A stretch of 57,804 bases of DNA, from NCBI GenBank assembly GCA_027080725.1, contig JALWRC010000059.1, positions 1 to 57,804 of the forward strand, read 5' to 3'. Made by a program: the position numbers and the translations under genes. This DNA is from Saprospiraceae bacterium (lineage in GTDB: Bacteria > Bacteroidota > Bacteroidia > Chitinophagales > Saprospiraceae). A model generated the notes under the pieces. It was not told the origin of the DNA. It ran no database searches and saw only the letters and a list, made by a program, of their open reading frames with translations. This document shows, piece by piece, positions 1-9,900 of the stretch. Every line of letters begins with the position of its first letter. Position 1 is the stretch's first letter.

Positions 1-651
1 GTATCGCGTACGATGATTGTCGAGGAGTAAATCCATGGGGATGTGACGATGACCGAAAATGAAGTAGTCGATGCGATCCTTTTCAGGGTGATTATTGGCA
101 AATTGGTAGAGCCATTCGTTTTCTTTGCCGGAGAAGGCCTGATCCTGTCCGGGTTTTTTACGACTCGTTTTCGACCATAAACGCGCCAAACGGACACCCA
201 AATCCGGATGTATCCATCTAAAAATCCATCGTGCGATCGAGTTGCCGAAAAGTTTTTTGATGCGTTTGTACCCATAATCACCGGGCCCCAATCCGTCTCC
301 GTGCCCCAGAAAAAAGGTTTTGCCCATCAGTTCAAAAATCTCCGGCTGGTGATGCACCTGCATCCCTATCTCCTCCCGGAGATATCCGAAGGTCCACTGG
401 TCATGGTTGCCCGGAAAAAAGTGAATATCCAGCCCTTCATCCGCCATCCGGGCCAAACGCCCAAGTAAACGGACGTGCCCTTTGGGCACCACCTGCCGGT
501 ATTCAAACCAAAAGTCAAATACGTCTCCCATTAAGAATAACCGGGTCGCATCTCGGGAGATTTCATCAAGCCACGATAAGATATGCGCCTCCTCTTCCTT
601 GCTGTGCGGAATATCCGGAGAGAGATGAAAATCAGATGCGAAGTAGATCAT
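1..651 (-). CDS. lpxH: UDP-2,3-diacylglucosamine diphosphatase (LpxH-type), 3' end cut by window edge
   Basis: This metallophosphoesterase should hydrolyse UDP-2,3-diacylglucosamine to lipid X in lipid A synthesis, at the cytoplasmic face of the inner membrane. The frame is open from the ATG at 651 down to base 1, giving 217 codons with no stop, so the C-terminus lies outside the window. I translated it by hand and see the ordered metal-binding motifs of the family: SDFHLS at residues 6-11, GDVFDFW in the 40s, GNHDQW near 80, GHGDGLGPGDYGYK and a late GHRH. The GDVFDFWFEY stretch is typical of LpxH and its Bacteroidota homologues rather than generic phosphoesterases. No second gene overlaps the start. 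LpxH is the best call; another UDP-diacylglucosamine hydrolase subfamily cannot be excluded. Confidence 0.85.
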   Translation of the reverse strand, partial: MIYFASDFHLSPDIPHSKEEEAHILSWLDEISRDATRLFLMGDVFDFWFEYRQVVPKGHVRLLGRLARMADEGLDIHFFPGNHDQWTFGYLREEIGMQVHHQPEIFELMGKTFFLGHGDGLGPGDYGYKRIKKLFGNSIARWIFRWIHPDLGVRLARLWSKTSRKKPGQDQAFSGKENEWLYQFANNHPEKDRIDYFIFGHRHIPMDLLLDNHRTRY

Positions 652-947
652 ATAATACGGTCGGTTTGGCCGGCAAGATATGAAATTCGCCCCGATACGA
701 AAGCTCATAGGTGCTTAAAAGTGCAAATCTCCAATCGAAACCAGGTATTCGATTAGACCTAAACCATGGTTATCAAATCGTGAGGGTTTTTGTGAACACC
801 GAACCCCCATTAACGAACACCGATTTCAGAAGTGATAGAATGTGCGTGCGGCTATACTACACATAGCGTGGAGTAAAATCGCAAATCTCCAATCGTTGAT
901 CGGTGTTCGGTGTTCTATATTAAAAACCATCTCTTTCAAAAGGAATC
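652..947. other. Intergenic region with short direct and inverted repeats
   Basis: This stretch lies upstream of lpxH and downstream of ftsH and has no credible gene. The 15-mer GCAAATCTCCAATCG occurs at 723-737 and again at 881-895. The 9-mer GAACACCGA occurs at 794-802 and 815-823, and its reverse complement at 900-908 and 907-915, so long-range pairing is possible. Function is unknown. I see no clear terminator for ftsH. Confidence 0.5.
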
Positions 948-2990
948 TCACTCGACCTTTTCTCCTTCTGTTTCGGACTCTTTCACTTCTTCGGTAGGTG
1001 CTTCGTCCGAGATGCTGGACCCTTTAGGTACCGGTGGGTCGATAAACTTGGGGACAATCGGGATATGCTCGTCTTTATACGGACGTTCCCCTATCAATCG
1101 CTCCAAATCCGATTTGAGAAGTACCTCCTTTTCGAGCAGTTGCCCGGCGAGTATTTCGAGCTCCTTTTGATGGTGCGCCAAAAGCTCCTTCGCCCTTTCG
1201 AATTGCTCTTGAATAATCTTGCGTACCTCCTTGTCGATCAATTCGGCGGTCTCTTCGGAATAGGGCTTTTGGAAGGAATCCTGATTGAGTGCATAGAAGG
1301 AGACATTGCCGACTTCATCGTTCATCCCATAGATGGTAATCATCGAGTAGGCTGTCTTTGTCACCTGGTCCAAATCGTTTTGGGCCCCGGTGGATATTTT
1401 TCCAAAGATATTTTGCTCGGCAGCTCTTCCTCCAAGGGTCATGCACATTTGGTCGAGCATTTGCTCCTTGCGGACGATGTATTCATCCTTGGGAAGGTAT
1501 TGGGCATACCCCAATGTACCGATACCACGCGGGACGATCGTTACTTTCACCAAAGGCGATGCGTGTTCGAGGTACCAGCCACAGATGGCATGACCGGCTT
1601 CGTGGTAGGCGATGATTTCTTTTTCTTTTGGGGAGATGACTTTATTCTTCTTTTCCAGTCCACCGATGACCCGGTCCAATGCGTCGTGAAAGTCTTCCAT
1701 CTCGACGTATTTCTTATCTCTTCTCGCGGCGATTAAGGCCGCTTCGTTGCATACATTGGCGATATCGGCCCCAGCAAATCCCGGAGTCATCTCGGCCAAA
1801 ACCTTCGGGTCTATTTTCGGTGAAATTTTGATATCCTTTAGGTGTACTTTAAAGATATCTTCTCTTCCTTTGATATCGGGCTTATCGATGCCGATTTGTC
1901 TGTCAAAACGCCCGGGGCGCATCAATGCCGGGTCGAGGATATCAGGGCGGTTGGTCGCGGCCATAAGTATTACTCCTTTATCCGTACTAAATCCATCCAT
2001 CTCCACAAGTAGCTGGTTGAGCGTGTTCTCCCTTTCGTCGTTTCCGCCTTGCATGGCAGATCGACCTCGCGCGCGCCCTATGGCGTCTATCTCATCAATA
2101 AAGACAATACAGGGGGCTTTCTCCCGGGCTTGACGGAACAGGTCCCGCACCCTCGAAGCTCCTACTCCGACAAACATCTCCACAAAATCCGATCCCGAAA
2201 TCGAGAAAAACGGAACGTCTGCCTCCCCGGCTACCGCCTTGGCCAACAAAGTCTTCCCTGTACCTGGAGGGCCGATTAAGAGTACTCCCTTGGGAATTTT
2301 ACCACCGAGAGAGGTGTATTTGGCGGGGTTCTTGAGGAAATCCACTATCTCCATCACTTCCACTTTGGCCTCCTGCAATCCGGCGACATCTTTAAACGTC
2401 ACATTGACCTTGTCGCTCTTGTCAAACAAAGTCGCTTTGGACTTGCCGATACTGAATATCTGACCGCCGGGAGCTCCACCCCCTCCGGCCATCCGGCGCA
2501 TGATAAACATCCAAATTCCAACAATAATAAGCAGTGGGAATATCCAACTCAACAGCGGCCCCAACCAATTTTCATGCTCTACCCAAATGGGTTCTATTCG
2601 CTTGTCCGCCGGAAGGGTTGCATTGATTTCGTCCATCTTCTTTTGAAAGGACTCCGGGGGGCCAATATTAAAATAATACTGCGGATTGGCACCCAAAAAA
2701 CCCTTCTTGGTCGCTTCCTTATATGCCTCTTTTTGTAAGGCCTCCTTCTTGAGATATATTTGCGCGTATTTTTCGTTGACAATCTCGAGCTTGGCTACAT
2801 CGCCCTGTTTAACCATCTCTTTGAACTTGGACATGGAAATGGGCTCATTTTTATAAGAAGTCAATGAGAAGAGATTGATTCCGATGAGTGCTAAAATAAT
2901 CAGCCCATATATCCAATAGGCATTAAACTTGCCCTGTGGAACCGGTCTTTTATTATTGTTCCTGTTCCTGTTCTTTTTTTTATTATCCAT
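948..2990 (-). CDS. ftsH: ATP-dependent zinc metalloprotease FtsH
   Basis: FtsH is the membrane-anchored AAA+ protease that degrades misfolded membrane proteins and short-lived regulators. At 680 residues it has the family's usual length and order. A basic N-terminus is followed by a first membrane segment at about residues 25-43, a periplasmic region, and a second membrane segment at about 145-164. The Walker A motif GPPGTGKT is at 240-247, Walker B IVFIDEID at 295-302, and the second region of homology with the NRPD/RPGRFDR signature follows at about 347-364. The zinc site HEAGH is at 463-467. The C-terminal tail is acidic. The ATG at 2990 is the natural start because the lysine/asparagine-rich head directly precedes the first membrane segment. 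rsfS lies upstream on the same strand, an order common in Bacteroidota. Confidence 0.98.
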   Translation of the reverse strand: MDNKKKNRNRNNNKRPVPQGKFNAYWIYGLIILALIGINLFSLTSYKNEPISMSKFKEMVKQGDVAKLEIVNEKYAQIYLKKEALQKEAYKEATKKGFLGANPQYYFNIGPPESFQKKMDEINATLPADKRIEPIWVEHENWLGPLLSWIFPLLIIVGIWMFIMRRMAGGGGAPGGQIFSIGKSKATLFDKSDKVNVTFKDVAGLQEAKVEVMEIVDFLKNPAKYTSLGGKIPKGVLLIGPPGTGKTLLAKAVAGEADVPFFSISGSDFVEMFVGVGASRVRDLFRQAREKAPCIVFIDEIDAIGRARGRSAMQGGNDERENTLNQLLVEMDGFSTDKGVILMAATNRPDILDPALMRPGRFDRQIGIDKPDIKGREDIFKVHLKDIKISPKIDPKVLAEMTPGFAGADIANVCNEAALIAARRDKKYVEMEDFHDALDRVIGGLEKKNKVISPKEKEIIAYHEAGHAICGWYLEHASPLVKVTIVPRGIGTLGYAQYLPKDEYIVRKEQMLDQMCMTLGGRAAEQNIFGKISTGAQNDLDQVTKTAYSMITIYGMNDEVGNVSFYALNQDSFQKPYSEETAELIDKEVRKIIQEQFERAKELLAHHQKELEILAGQLLEKEVLLKSDLERLIGERPYKDEHIPIVPKFIDPPVPKGSSISDEAPTEEVKESETEGEKVE

Positions 2991-3370
2991 CTGTTGTAAA
3001 TTATTCCGCGTAATCTTGTGGAGACAGCAATAAAGTAGGTCTATAAATCAACTCCCAATCCCTTTCTCATGCTCATGTCCCACCCATTACAAAATCTTAA
3101 ATAGTGCTTGCCAAAAGATACATTTCTAATTTTGAAGCGTTTTCTTGTAGGCACTAAGTAGAACATTGCAAGGTGCATAAGGTTCAGTACCTTTGAAGAT
3201 AGGGTATGAAATGGTAGAAGGATGCGGGATGTTCATATTTCAGCCAACAATCCACCATTTCATACCAATAATACCAACAACCTATTACTTATGGGGCATG
3301 AAATGGTAAAGGGGTGGGAGAAAGCTAGACTTTACCCTGCAATCTGCCATTTCATACCAGTATATCCAAC
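2991..3370. other. Intergenic region between ftsH and rsfS carrying a repeat cluster
   Basis: There is no gene here. The half nearest rsfS (3203-3358) is occupied by four alternating copies of the TATGAAATGG word, described separately. The half nearest ftsH is AT-rich and should hold the ftsH promoter, but I could not find a convincing TAnnTTTG box. Confidence 0.6.
3203..3358. repeat. Two side-by-side inverted pairs of the GGTATGAAATGGT word
   Basis: Copies lie at 3203-3215 (forward, exact), 3254-3266 (reverse, exact), 3295-3307 (forward, GGCATGAAATGGT) and 3346-3358 (reverse, GGTATGAAATGGC on the minus strand). Each forward/reverse pair spans exactly 64 bp, and the two pairs are offset by 92 bp. 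The DNA between the arms differs in the two units, so only the arms and spacing are kept. Each unit could form a 13-bp stem with a long loop. Confidence 0.85.
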
Positions 3371-3760
3371 CTAAGCCACATCTTCATATTCTTCGATGTG
3401 GGCATCACTCCATAACGACTCCAGATTGTAGTGCAATCGTGTCTCGGGATAGAAGACATGTACTACCGTGTCAAAATAGTCCAGAAGGGACCATGTACCG
3501 GACGAAATACCTTCGATATGCAATGGTGTCGTCAGGCTCCGGTCCTTGACATTGCGGTATATGTGGTGAATGATGGCATGAATCTGGGTCGGAGAGTCCG
3601 CCTCACAAATAATAAAGTAATCCGCCGGACGCTCCTGTAAATGCCGGAGGTCTAATTTAAGGATTTTCTTCCCCTTTTTGTCCTGAATGCTATCGATGAT
3701 TAGGGCATTGAGTTGCTGGGTGTCAAAAATGGGTTTTTGAAGGTTTGATTGTACTGCCAA
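3371..3760 (-). CDS. rsfS: Ribosomal silencing factor RsfS (iojap/YbeB family)
   Basis: RsfS binds ribosomal protein L14 on the large subunit and blocks subunit joining, lowering translation when nutrients are short. The 129-residue product matches the family in length. It has the conserved core DYFIICEADSPTQIHAI at about residues 47-63, followed by the WSLLDYFDTVVHVF stretch near 108-121, which corresponds to the family's W-x-LLDYGDVVVHVF block. The tail after residue 121, YPETRLHYNLESLW, matches the usual ending. It is transcribed in the same direction as ftsH, 380 bp upstream of it, and is divergent from the biotin ligase gene. A TACTTTTG box at 3831-3838 on the minus strand may be its promoter. 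Confidence 0.95.
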   Translation of the reverse strand: MAVQSNLQKPIFDTQQLNALIIDSIQDKKGKKILKLDLRHLQERPADYFIICEADSPTQIHAIIHHIYRNVKDRSLTTPLHIEGISSGTWSLLDYFDTVVHVFYPETRLHYNLESLWSDAHIEEYEDVA

Positions 3761-3830
3761 TAGTTATATTTTATATTTTAATGAATGAATGTTGCTTACT
3801 TTTTCTTAGGCAACAGTAATTTTCTTTAGA

Positions 3831-3838
3831 CAAAAGTA
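3831..3838 (-). promoter_or_regulatory. Possible -7 box (TACTTTTG) for rsfS
   Basis: On the minus strand the octamer fits the Bacteroidota TAnnTTTG consensus and lies about 70 bases before the rsfS start. No good TTTG -33 element was found at the expected distance, so this is tentative. Confidence 0.35.
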
Positions 3839-3995
3839 CTACACTGTACCGAATTCTACCGACTTTTGAGCCAATAATGTCCTTCATCTGTTATCAAAAG
3901 GACGATGATGCTAAAAGCGCTCCAATTTTTATCTCAAAATAGAGGGATGAAGCCCTATTAGTGTTTCATTCTATCATTTGTCCAACATCTATCCA

Positions 3996-4742
3996 ATGAA
4001 CGTGGGAATCGAACGAAAAGTTGTAGTCTTGTCCTCCATAGATTCGACCAATGTCTATGCGCTGGAGCATGCACAGGTGGAAAACTGGCCAGAAGGGAGC
4101 ATCGTTATGGCGGATTTTCAAACAGCAGGTCGCGGACAAAGAGGCAATTCCTGGTACAGCAGCCCGGAAAAGAATTTGCTCCTTTCTATGGTGTATTATC
4201 CGGATTTTTTGCCTTTTGAGAAGCAGCATTTCTTACATTACTGTACCTCCATTGCCCTCCAAAAAACCCTGGATTCCCTGTCTATCCCTGCCACTATCAA
4301 ATGGCCCAATGACCTGTTGGTGGATGACAAAAAGATCGCAGGGATACTCATTCAAAACATCATCCGCGGTCAATCCTTTGGCTTGTCCGTCATCGGTATC
4401 GGTCTCAACGTAAACGAAACGGATTTCCCTTCCCATTTGCCACATGCCACCTCAGTAAAGCGCCTCACCGGAAAATCCATCACCCCCGGAAGGTTGTTGT
4501 CCGTATTGCTAAGTTTTTTTGACCCGGCATACGATCTATTGAGGAAAGGGGATTACGATAACCTGCTCCGGCAATACCTCGAACACTTCTATGGCATGGA
4601 AGAGAAACGCAGCTTTTCCATTCCAGGGGGAAAATCGTTTGAAGGAGTCATCCGGGGGGTGGACGCACAGGGGCGCCTGGTGGTAAATATCAACGGAGAA
4701 GTTAAGGCTTTCGGGCTAAAAGAAATCGAATGGAAGTGGTAG
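3996..4742 (+). CDS. birA: Biotin--[acetyl-CoA-carboxylase] ligase (BirA catalytic type)
   Basis: This enzyme activates biotin with ATP and attaches it to the biotin carboxyl carrier protein. The product of about 248 residues carries the biotin-protein-ligase signature GRGQRGNSW near residue 44, the KWPNDLLV motif that contacts biotin, and the KIAGILIQ strand that follows. There is no N-terminal helix-turn-helix, so it is a monofunctional ligase rather than a repressor. I chose the ATG at 3996, which places the conserved IDSTN motif about 15 residues in; a TTG at 3978 would add six residues. The gene is divergent from rsfS and convergent with the beta-helix gene at 4857. Confidence 0.93.
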   Translation: MNVGIERKVVVLSSIDSTNVYALEHAQVENWPEGSIVMADFQTAGRGQRGNSWYSSPEKNLLLSMVYYPDFLPFEKQHFLHYCTSIALQKTLDSLSIPATIKWPNDLLVDDKKIAGILIQNIIRGQSFGLSVIGIGLNVNETDFPSHLPHATSVKRLTGKSITPGRLLSVLLSFFDPAYDLLRKGDYDNLLRQYLEHFYGMEEKRSFSIPGGKSFEGVIRGVDAQGRLVVNINGEVKAFGLKEIEWKW

Positions 4743-4856
4743 GTATGAATGCAGTGACAAAATGCCAAGACTGGCTTACCCTTCATTTACATAATCATAA
4801 AGCGTTGTCGCTACCGATGTTTTTCGCACTTTCAACTGCTATACCGCCAAAAGATT

Positions 4857-6860
4857 CTAATGGTGGATGGTGAGCTGCCCGTCAATGGTAAGGGTGGAAT
4901 TGTTCTCGCATTTGAGATGGAAGCATTTGGCTTGAATACTGTCTTGTATCACCGGAAAGTTTCCAAACTGTGGTACAGTCGGTATGATCACCTTGTAGGC
5001 TTCATCCGGTACAATCTGTTTGGACCAGTTAACGGGATCGTCCCAATGGGTGTTGGTGCCATTCCACAGGGATTCCCCCGGTTCAAGGGCACCGCGGTAG
5101 TAGATATTACTCGTGCCCGGCCAATTTAAACCCGCATAAGAAACGCCGGAAGTATATGCAGTAGGATTGCGCGGACGATAACGCTCCCAAATCAGGAGGG
5201 AGTCGTATCCCTCGTGCAGAATCGCCGTCGTATCCAATTTTGGATTGATCTCCAATCCTTCTTGTTCCCAGTCCGTACCGGAATTATTTTGGAACTCGAC
5301 GAGCGAGTCATAATTTCCACCATTGCCAAAATCATAGAAAAAGGGATAGGTAGTCGGCGCAAGACGGTACATGATATTACCGTCATAATGCGCTCCGTCC
5401 ACCTCATTATCCCCGCGAAAAATGATTCTGTCATCTAAAATTAAAAAGATATTATTGTACACATATTTTTCCGGATCACCCAAAATTCCATTTAAACCCG
5501 CTGCAGTCCAATGATATCCACTTTTGCGTGTGACGATAGTATTGTTGTATACTTTCCAGTAGGCGGCCATATCCGCTCCGTGCGACCCAAACGGATCAAT
5601 CACGGTCCATACGGGCCAGTTGGCCGCCCGGTAATTGCCTTCTCTCCCCCCATGTTGATACACCGAATTATCTATGACATTGTGGTGGATATACACTTGT
5701 CCCGGGTCGTTGGTGGTCGTCTCGGTCATTGAAATACCGCTCCCCACGCTCCAAAACATATTGTAGGCCATCTCTATTTCGGAGATGCCGGCTCTGAGAT
5801 CCAGGGCATCATCCCTAAACCGTATAAAATGATTGTGCATTATGGAGGTATTTGTGGAACTATCTTTGACGCCGATGGCATCAAAGCCATCCTGAAAAAC
5901 ACAGTGCTCAATCGTAAAATGATCCAGAATACCGGATATGGCCTTTGACTGAAATTCGGGATAGGGTTCGTGTACTTCTTGCGCCCTGTTCTTGACATCG
6001 GTCCAGTAAACGTATTGGGGAAGACCGTTGTCAAAATGGCAATGCAGGATATCAAAATGAGCTCCTTCTCTTACCACTATCCCGGTATTTCCATAGCGAA
6101 AACGACAATCATCCAACTCGATACTATCGCTTCCGGACCTGACGTCAAAAATATACTTGGCATAATACAAATGAAGGTGGCGAAATTTGAGATGCTTCGC
6201 TCCTTCCACATAGAAAAGAGTCTTTTTGGTAAAAACCAATATGTTGTTGTGGTTGGGATTGGTATCCATCGGTATCCTTTGGATGGTATTGCTGTCTATA
6301 TCGTAGAGATCATTGGGATTTTGAGTCAAACGGATGTACATGTGTCCATCATCGAGCAATAGTATCCCGGGTCCCTGATATAGCGGACTAAAGCCATCCA
6401 CCGGTCCATAATTATCCGATTGGAGATTAGAGGTATCATCGTATTCTATTATGTGCAGATTATCATCCGGCAACCATGCATTGACAAAACTCCCTGTAAT
6501 GGCGGTTTTGCTTCGATATAGAGAGATACTCGAATCTACCGAGGTCCATTTGGAGTTAGGAGCATTCAAAAAATCGACCATGCCCCCATTTATCGTGACG
6601 TTTTCATTTTGATAGGCCTGGATGACTATGGGCATCGAAGCTGTACCTTGAAGACTAATCGTAATGGTTTCTTCATAATAGTCCCCCGCACGGATATTCA
6701 AAGTGTCACCTGCTCCCAATTGGGTGAAGGCATATTTGATGGTCGCCCAGGGATGGTCTATTGTGCCGGGGTTAGCATCATCTCCATTGGTCGCTACAAA
6801 ATACACCGTTGAAAAACCGGTTTGCCATCCTATAAATAAGATTAAAATCAACCATTTCAT
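4857..6860 (-). CDS. Secreted right-handed beta-helix protein with DUF1565-like start
   Basis: After a signal peptide (MKWLILILFIGWQTGFS), the mature protein opens with YFVATNGDDANPGTIDHPW, the start of DUF1565-type parallel beta-helices found in polysaccharide lyases and surface proteins. Repeated short turns rich in N, G and D follow over roughly residues 60-560 (for example HNHFIRFRDDALDL), as expected for helix rungs. The last 70 residues form a separate module with NWSKQIVP and VIIPTVP. There is no obvious T9SS type A tail. I prefer the ATG at 6860 because it starts directly on the signal peptide; an ATG at 6902 would add 14 residues. That start codon lies inside a copy of the TATGAAATGG word. 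Substrate is unknown; a polysaccharide lyase or adhesin role is possible. The neighbouring gene at 6961 has the same beta-helix opening and C-terminal module. Confidence 0.8.
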   Translation of the reverse strand: MKWLILILFIGWQTGFSTVYFVATNGDDANPGTIDHPWATIKYAFTQLGAGDTLNIRAGDYYEETITISLQGTASMPIVIQAYQNENVTINGGMVDFLNAPNSKWTSVDSSISLYRSKTAITGSFVNAWLPDDNLHIIEYDDTSNLQSDNYGPVDGFSPLYQGPGILLLDDGHMYIRLTQNPNDLYDIDSNTIQRIPMDTNPNHNNILVFTKKTLFYVEGAKHLKFRHLHLYYAKYIFDVRSGSDSIELDDCRFRYGNTGIVVREGAHFDILHCHFDNGLPQYVYWTDVKNRAQEVHEPYPEFQSKAISGILDHFTIEHCVFQDGFDAIGVKDSSTNTSIMHNHFIRFRDDALDLRAGISEIEMAYNMFWSVGSGISMTETTTNDPGQVYIHHNVIDNSVYQHGGREGNYRAANWPVWTVIDPFGSHGADMAAYWKVYNNTIVTRKSGYHWTAAGLNGILGDPEKYVYNNIFLILDDRIIFRGDNEVDGAHYDGNIMYRLAPTTYPFFYDFGNGGNYDSLVEFQNNSGTDWEQEGLEINPKLDTTAILHEGYDSLLIWERYRPRNPTAYTSGVSYAGLNWPGTSNIYYRGALEPGESLWNGTNTHWDDPVNWSKQIVPDEAYKVIIPTVPQFGNFPVIQDSIQAKCFHLKCENNSTLTIDGQLTIHH

Positions 6861-6960
6861 ACCCCCAAAGAAAAAGCCATTTTTGCTGCCAAATATACGC
6901 ATTTCTTTGTGTTTGAATTTTTGATTCTGATTTTATGAGACTTGGCGGTAAATCATCAAA

Positions 6961-9900
6961 TCAATTGCCGACTTGAAAGGAGATACCCGGGTCTATTTCT
7001 ATCTTACTATCGCCATAAAGGTAAATGGCGTGTACCTGTGCTGCTGCCATCACGCGGGGATAGTAGATATAAAACTCCGGTGGAGGAATCGTAACGCTCT
7101 CCGTCGATAGAGGGACGGTCCCCTTGGACCAATTGGCGGCCGTATGCCAATCGTGACTCACCTTGCCTATCCAATAATTGCCATACTCGTAGGCGCCTTT
7201 GTCCACAAATCTCAGTTGAGGCCGTGGAATACTATCCCGGTCTACCGTTATGAAAGAATAATTGGTCCCGGCCTCTATCGCCGGGGATCCCGACAAAAGG
7301 TGGAGATCCGGCGGAAAAACGGAGGTATCGACGAATAAGGGATTGGCAAATATCGTATTGCTGTCCTGCTGTGTACCGTTTTTCCAAGCGGTGAATCCCG
7401 TATAGGAGGTCCCCTGCCATTCAAACTCTGCATTGGCTGCCCCTGCGGTGAGGTAATACAAATTGCTATCGAGCATCACATCCACAGGAGGGGTATTGGA
7501 GCTTTGAAGGATAATCAATTGGTCACTGTTTTTCGAAAAGACGACATTGTTTTTAATCTGACAATTCTCTGCATAGGTCAAATTAATCTCCGCTTCGTAA
7601 TCATTGAGCGTATCGTTGTCAAAGAGGGTATTGTTGTACACCTGGCAGTCTTTGACTTTTCCTGAGCCCGATGGATAATCGTATCCCCCGAGTGCAATTC
7701 CCGCCTTGGCATTGCGATAGAGGACATTGTTGTGGACTTTGACCCGGCGGGTAGAGCGGCCGGTGTTCTCACACCCCACCTCGATACCCCAAATATTGCG
7801 ATAGCAGGTATTGCGCAGAATGTCGATATCCCTCCCGCCATCCACGTAAATACCAGCATTGGCGGCGTAAGCAGACTGGCAGTCATGGACCGTATTTTCA
7901 TAACATTTTCCATGACGCGCCTTGTCGACAGAAGCGGAAGGGGCGGTCCCCTCGTATCCGATCATGTCGATACCGATATTGGGGACATCCCGGATAATAT
8001 TGCGCATGATTTCAAAGGTATCCACATTGCCATTGACGGCGAGGGCTTCGCTGTATCCCACCCGGCAATCATAAATCAGGTTGTCCGAGAGGATTAGATG
8101 AGAAACCGCTGACATGGAGTCTCCATACACGATGATGGGCTGTGCGTTGGTGGTAGCATTGACGGGGTCGGTAGAATCCGATGAAAAATGGATGTCGTGA
8201 ATAACAAAATTCCTGATAGTGATGTCCCGGCATTTGCCATGGATAAGCACGCCTTGGGCATCGAGATATTCTGCATTTGCAAGCTCGAATCCGTCAAAGG
8301 TAACTCCTTTGCGGTTGTGTATTTCGATCATGGGTCCGCCGGTCTCATCACTGCCGTCGATGAGGACGGGACGCTCTAGAAAGTTGTGTACATAGATACT
8401 ATCAACCCCTACGGTGACTTGTTCTTTAAATTGTCCTTCCAACACGTGAATAGTGCTCCCGGGTGTGGCGTGATGGCAGGCATAGACGATATCCCTCCAG
8501 GGGCGTTGAAGGGTTCCGGGGTTGGTATTGTCGCCATTGGTCGATACAAAATACTCCTTATGAAGCGGATTGTATTGGGTCGTGACAAAACGTGATAAGA
8601 GCTTGATATAAGCACTCTGGTAGCGGTCTTGATTTTCGGTTATCTCCCAGGAATCGTCATCGACGTTGTTCCAGTTTTTGTACGACTTTTGCCAGGGTTG
8701 AAATTCCGGAGGGGCGATGGTGTCAGGCCCGGGGGAGACGTAGGTTTCGTTGGGGCCTCCTACGAGGTATCCGGGAGCGGGCCCGTAGAGGCAGCTATCG
8801 ACATTATCATAGCCGGTACTATCGGCAAACCAGCCGTGGTAAAACTCCGGAACGGAGTGTTCGGCCCCGATCGAACGGAGATTGGTTAAATAGAATTGCT
8901 GCAAGCGATTGGTGCCGTGCAAGAAGTGAAGGTATCCTCTCGCTGCATCCAGATGACTGCTGTCATTGATGGTGTCGAGGCCATAGCGTACGATATTGGT
9001 AAATGCCGTTCCGCCGTAGGCGCGATAGGCATTGCTGCCCCAGCCGCAATTGTAAAGGTAGGCGCGGTAAGCATCCGTACTGTCGTTGTATTTGTTGATG
9101 ATATCAAAGTTGCTAAACGAATTGGTTGCCGCTTCCATGTATTTATCCCGTATGGCAGTAACTACCGCAGGCGAACTGTAGGGGGAGATGGAATAGTACA
9201 ACAGAGCCGAATTAATCTGGGGGTCCTTGAAATAAATAGCGATGGATGTCCATTGAAACAGGTGCGTATCGGTATAATGACCATCGAAATAAGTCCGGTA
9301 TTTGGTCGTATCTCCGGTCAATACCAGAAGGTAGGCAGATGCGGCTGTAATGTTGGCATATTGGGTGTACGAATCGTCTTCTGCCACGGCGTTGACAAAT
9401 CCGGCATTGTCATAATTGGATGGGATGTCCCCCGGGTGGGTATCGATCCAGTTCCATGCATCTTCTGCCGCCTGTCTCAAGGTATCGGCATAGGCTTGCA
9501 TCCTTTTGTCAGGCAAGTTGCCAAATACAATCGCCGCATGGGCAAATACCCCGCAAGCATTGATGGTGGCGGAAGCTGTAGCCGGTGCATAACGGCGAAC
9601 CAGCTTCTCCGAACTCGGGGGACAGGTGCTTCCTCCCCATTGTGTCACTGATACTTTATGCAACTCCGATCCGTCTGATTTTTGCATTTTGAGCATCCAG
9701 TCGAGTTCCCATTTGGTCTCATCCAGGATATCCGGTATCCCGTTGCCCGATTCCGGAATATCGTAATCATCGCCCCAGACAGCGGGATGCTCTTCGTAGG
9801 CGGACAAAAGGTCGTGAACGGCGACATCGGTAAAGTTGATATACTTGTTGTGGTCCCCGGCATCGTGCCATCCCCCGGATAAATCCCGGGAAGTAGCGGC

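Noticed and set aside
3203-3358. Repeat cluster read as an ftsH or rsfS terminator
   Set aside because: Stems are separated by 38-base loops and lack T-runs, so simple termination is unlikely.
8896-9651. 251-codon plus-strand open frame
   Set aside because: It is antisense to the GH9 catalytic domain and shows only reverse-strand codon artefacts.
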